A stretch of 16,247 nt of DNA from Kineosphaera sp039812485 (GTDB lineage Bacteria; Actinomycetota; Actinomycetes; Actinomycetales; Dermatophilaceae): contig JBDIAP010000090.1 in assembly GCA_039812485.1 (NCBI GenBank), forward strand, positions 1 to 16,247, given 5' to 3'. The notes below the pieces were generated by a model that was given only the letters and a program-made list of their open reading frames with translations, ran no database searches and was not told the DNA's origin. Below, one piece after another: positions 14,412 through 16,247 of this stretch. The number at the start of each line of letters is the position of its first letter. Position 1 is the first letter of the stretch. Made by a program: the position numbers and the translations under genes.

Positions 14412-15539
14412 ATGGCTGCGAACGATCAGAAGCAGAAGTCCCTCGACACTGTCATGGCACAGATCGAGAAGAGCTACGGCAAGGGCGCGGTGATGCGCCT
14501 GGGCGACGACGTGCGTCCGCCGATCGCGATCATCCCCACGGGTTCGATCGCCCTCGATGTCGCGCTCGGCATCGGCGGCCTGCCGCGGGGCCGCATCGTC
14601 GAGATCTACGGCCCGGAGTCCTCGGGTAAGACGACGGTGGCGCTGCACGCGGTGGCCAATGCCCAGCGGGCCGGAGGCATCGCGGCCTTCATCGACGCCG
14701 AGCACGCGTTGGACCCCGAATATGCCAAGAAGCTCGGCGTCGACACCGACGCCCTGTTGGTCAGCCAGCCCGACACCGGTGAGCAGGCGCTGGAGATCGC
14801 GGACATGCTGATCCGCTCCGGCGCGCTCGACATCATCGTCGTCGACTCGGTCGCGGCCCTCGTGCCGCGCGCCGAGATCGAGGGTGAGATGGGCGACAGC
14901 CACGTCGGCCTCCAGGCGCGACTCATGTCGCAGGCCCTGCGCAAGCTCACCGGCGCGCTCAACACCTCGGGCACGACCGCGATCTTCATCAACCAGCTCC
15001 GCGAGAAGATCGGCGTCATGTTCGGTTCGCCCGAGACGACGACCGGTGGCAAGGCGCTGAAGTTCTACGCCTCGGTGCGTCTCGACGTGCGGCGCATCGA
15101 GACCCTCAAGGACGGCTCGGAGCCGGTCGGCAACCGCACGCGGGTCAAGGTCGTGAAGAACAAGATGTCACCGCCGTTCAAGCAGGCCGAGTTCGACATC
15201 ATCTACGGGCAGGGCATCTCCCGCGAGGGCGGGCTCATCGACATGGGCGTCGACCAGGGCTTCGTGCGCAAGTCGGGGTCGTGGTACACCTACGACGGCG
15301 ACCAGCTGGGCCAGGGCAAGGAGAACGCGCGCGCGTTCCTGCGCGACAACCCCGGCCTCACCGACGAGCTGGAGCGCAAGATCAAGGCCAAGCTCGGGGT
15401 CGGCCGGGTGACGTCGGAGGACGCCGAGTCCGGCGCGGCCGTAGGCGACGGCGAGGCCGAGTCCGAGGCGGCGCCTGGCGGCAAGCGCCCGCTCAACGGC
15501 AAGAAGATCGCCCCGGACGAGGTGCCGGTCACCTTCTGA
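14412..15539 (+). CDS. recA: Recombinase RecA
   Basis: DNA-dependent ATPase that forms filaments on single-stranded DNA, drives strand exchange and stimulates LexA self-cleavage. The 375-residue protein carries Walker A GPESSGKT (67-74), the catalytic Glu97 (in FIDAEHALD), Walker B IIVVD (141-145), the L1 region EGEMGDSHVG (157-166), and the L2/RecA signature region ALKFYASVR (215-223) after INQLREKIGV. No intein interrupts the gene, unlike in some mycobacteria. The C-terminal tail (about 350-370) is acidic and Ala/Gly-rich. The ATG at 14412 follows AAGGAG (14397-14402) at a 9-base spacing; the open frame before it is promoter DNA. Control is visible as a LexA box and a PafBC-type promoter. 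recX follows after 22 bases and is probably co-transcribed. Confidence 0.98.
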   Translation: MAANDQKQKSLDTVMAQIEKSYGKGAVMRLGDDVRPPIAIIPTGSIALDVALGIGGLPRGRIVEIYGPESSGKTTVALHAVANAQRAGGIAAFIDAEHALDPEYAKKLGVDTDALLVSQPDTGEQALEIADMLIRSGALDIIVVDSVAALVPRAEIEGEMGDSHVGLQARLMSQALRKLTGALNTSGTTAIFINQLREKIGVMFGSPETTTGGKALKFYASVRLDVRRIETLKDGSEPVGNRTRVKVVKNKMSPPFKQAEFDIIYGQGISREGGLIDMGVDQGFVRKSGSWYTYDGDQLGQGKENARAFLRDNPGLTDELERKIKAKLGVGRVTSEDAESGAAVGDGEAESEAAPGGKRPLNGKKIAPDEVPVTF

Positions 15540-15561
15540 GCGTTGGGTCGACAGGTAGCTC

Positions 15562-16203
15562 ATGATGACTGCAGGTGTGCACGACGAGCGCCTCGAGCAG
15601 GCCCGGGCGGCACTGGCGCGTGCGGAGGAGATGGCCTCCGCGCCGCCGCCGCCCCGCCCGGGTGGTCGCTCGGCCGACCTCGAGCCGTCGGCAGACCTCG
15701 AGCCGTCGGCAGACCGGGAGGCCGATCCGGAGGCGGTGGCGCGGGCGATCGTGCTACGCCAGTTGGCGATGGCTCCGCGGAGCCGGGCGCAGCTCGAGGA
15801 GAAGCTGCGGGCGCGAGCGTGTGCCGACGACGTCGCTCGGCGGGTGCTCGACCGGTTCGCCGAGCTCGGGCTCGTCGACGACCGGGCCTATGCCGAGGCC
15901 CTCGTGCGCACCCGGCGGGAGACGAAGGGTCTCGCGCGGCGGGCGTTGGCTCACGAGCTGCGCCGTCGGGGCGTCGACGACGACATCGTGCAGGAGTCCC
16001 TCGCCGACATCGAGACCCCCGACGAGGAGGAGCAGGCACGCCGGCTCGTCGACAAGCGCCTGCGGTCGCTGCATGGCCTGGACGTCACCGTGCAGACCCG
16101 TCGGCTGGCGGGGATGCTCGCCCGCAAGGGGTATTCGCCGGCGGTGTCCTACCGGATCGTCCGCGAGGCGCTCGACGCCGCGCCGGAGCACCGGCGTGAC
16201 TGA
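15562..16203 (+). CDS. recX: RecA regulatory protein RecX
   Basis: Small protein that binds RecA filaments and inhibits recombinase and co-protease activity. The 213-residue product has a variable N-terminal region (1-56) and the RecX three-helix repeats from about 58 onward, including RAIVLRQLAMAPRSRAQLEEKL, RFAELGLVDDRAYAEALVR and the later YSPAVSYRIVREAL segment. The N-terminal region holds a hexapeptide repeat SADLEP (37-42, 43-48). Two ATG codons (15562 and 15565) are adjacent; only a weak AGG (15552-15554) precedes them, so efficient translation may depend on recA. It lies 22 bases after the recA stop, the standard recA-recX arrangement. Confidence 0.94.
   Translation: MMTAGVHDERLEQARAALARAEEMASAPPPPRPGGRSADLEPSADLEPSADREADPEAVARAIVLRQLAMAPRSRAQLEEKLRARACADDVARRVLDRFAELGLVDDRAYAEALVRTRRETKGLARRALAHELRRRGVDDDIVQESLADIETPDEEEQARRLVDKRLRSLHGLDVTVQTRRLAGMLARKGYSPAVSYRIVREALDAAPEHRRD
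15670..15715 (+). repeat. 18-base tandem repeat inside recX
   Basis: TCGGCCGACCTCGAGCCG (15670-15687) is repeated with one change at 15688-15705 and begins a third time (TCGGCAGACC, 15706-15715). It stays in frame and encodes SADLEP-SADLEP-SAD in the non-conserved N-terminal part of RecX, so copy number could vary without breaking the gene. Confidence 0.8.
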
Positions 16204-16247
16204 GGTGTGGGGCGGCACCGCCGAGCATGGTGATGGCCGAGCGGAGC

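Noticed and set aside
16204..16247. Possible start of a further gene after recX (GTG at 16205 or ATG at 16227)
   Set aside because: Only 44 bases remain, both frames stay open to the edge, and there is no clear ribosome site or recognisable N-terminus.
1..16247. Mobile element, CRISPR array, tRNA or phage remnant
   Set aside because: No transposase, integrase, regularly spaced repeats, cloverleaf pattern or terminal inverted repeats were seen; composition is uniform.

Overview
This is a very GC-rich (by eye about 70% or more) chromosomal window with the gene order and regulatory motifs of an actinobacterium. The series ftsK - rimO - pgsA - cinA - clgR - DUF3046 - recA - recX is a well-known conserved actinobacterial order. 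Single-letter details (ClgR, DUF3046, RecX with an N-terminal extension, leaderless start, PafBC-type promoter) agree. I would place it among the Micrococcales or relatives, but the sequence alone does not fix a genus. It is ordinary core chromosome: no tRNA, rRNA, insertion sequence, prophage or CRISPR array is visible.

Layout. 1-1839: 3' part of ftsK (gene begins outside the window). 1868-2944: a lipoprotein with the serine hydrolase / class A beta-lactamase fold motifs. 3043-4227 (minus): M19 membrane-type dipeptidase, convergent with the lipoprotein and divergent from rimO. 4319-7412 (plus): rimO, pgsA and cinA overlap as one operon, followed after 130 bp by the HTH regulator clgR. 7608-12707 (minus): a very large Lhr-type helicase, convergent with clgR. 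12910-13146: DUF3046 protein, divergent from lhr. 13153-14127 (minus): tandem universal stress protein. 14412-16203: recA-recX operon. The last 44 bases hold no gene that I can support. No gene-free stretch exceeds 300 bases; the longest is the 284-base usp-recA region, which carries the recA control signals.

How the genes work together. The most informative part is DNA-damage control. Upstream of recA there is both a near-perfect actinobacterial LexA (SOS) box and a full match to the LexA-independent PafBC-type promoter (TTGTCGGTG, 8 bases, TAACGT). The same 9-mer with the same 8-base spacer and a -10-like hexamer lies on the minus strand just upstream of lhr, so the Lhr helicase is probably co-induced with recA in the LexA-independent damage response. 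clgR, the regulator of Clp proteolysis, lies after cinA and encodes a protein ending in two alanines, as expected for a Clp substrate. rimO appears to be transcribed as a leaderless mRNA. The lipoprotein and dipeptidase between ftsK and rimO look like a variable insert in the conserved cluster.

I did not find a convincing undescribed system. The best leads are regulatory (the lhr promoter, the arrangement upstream of recA) and small repeat structures.
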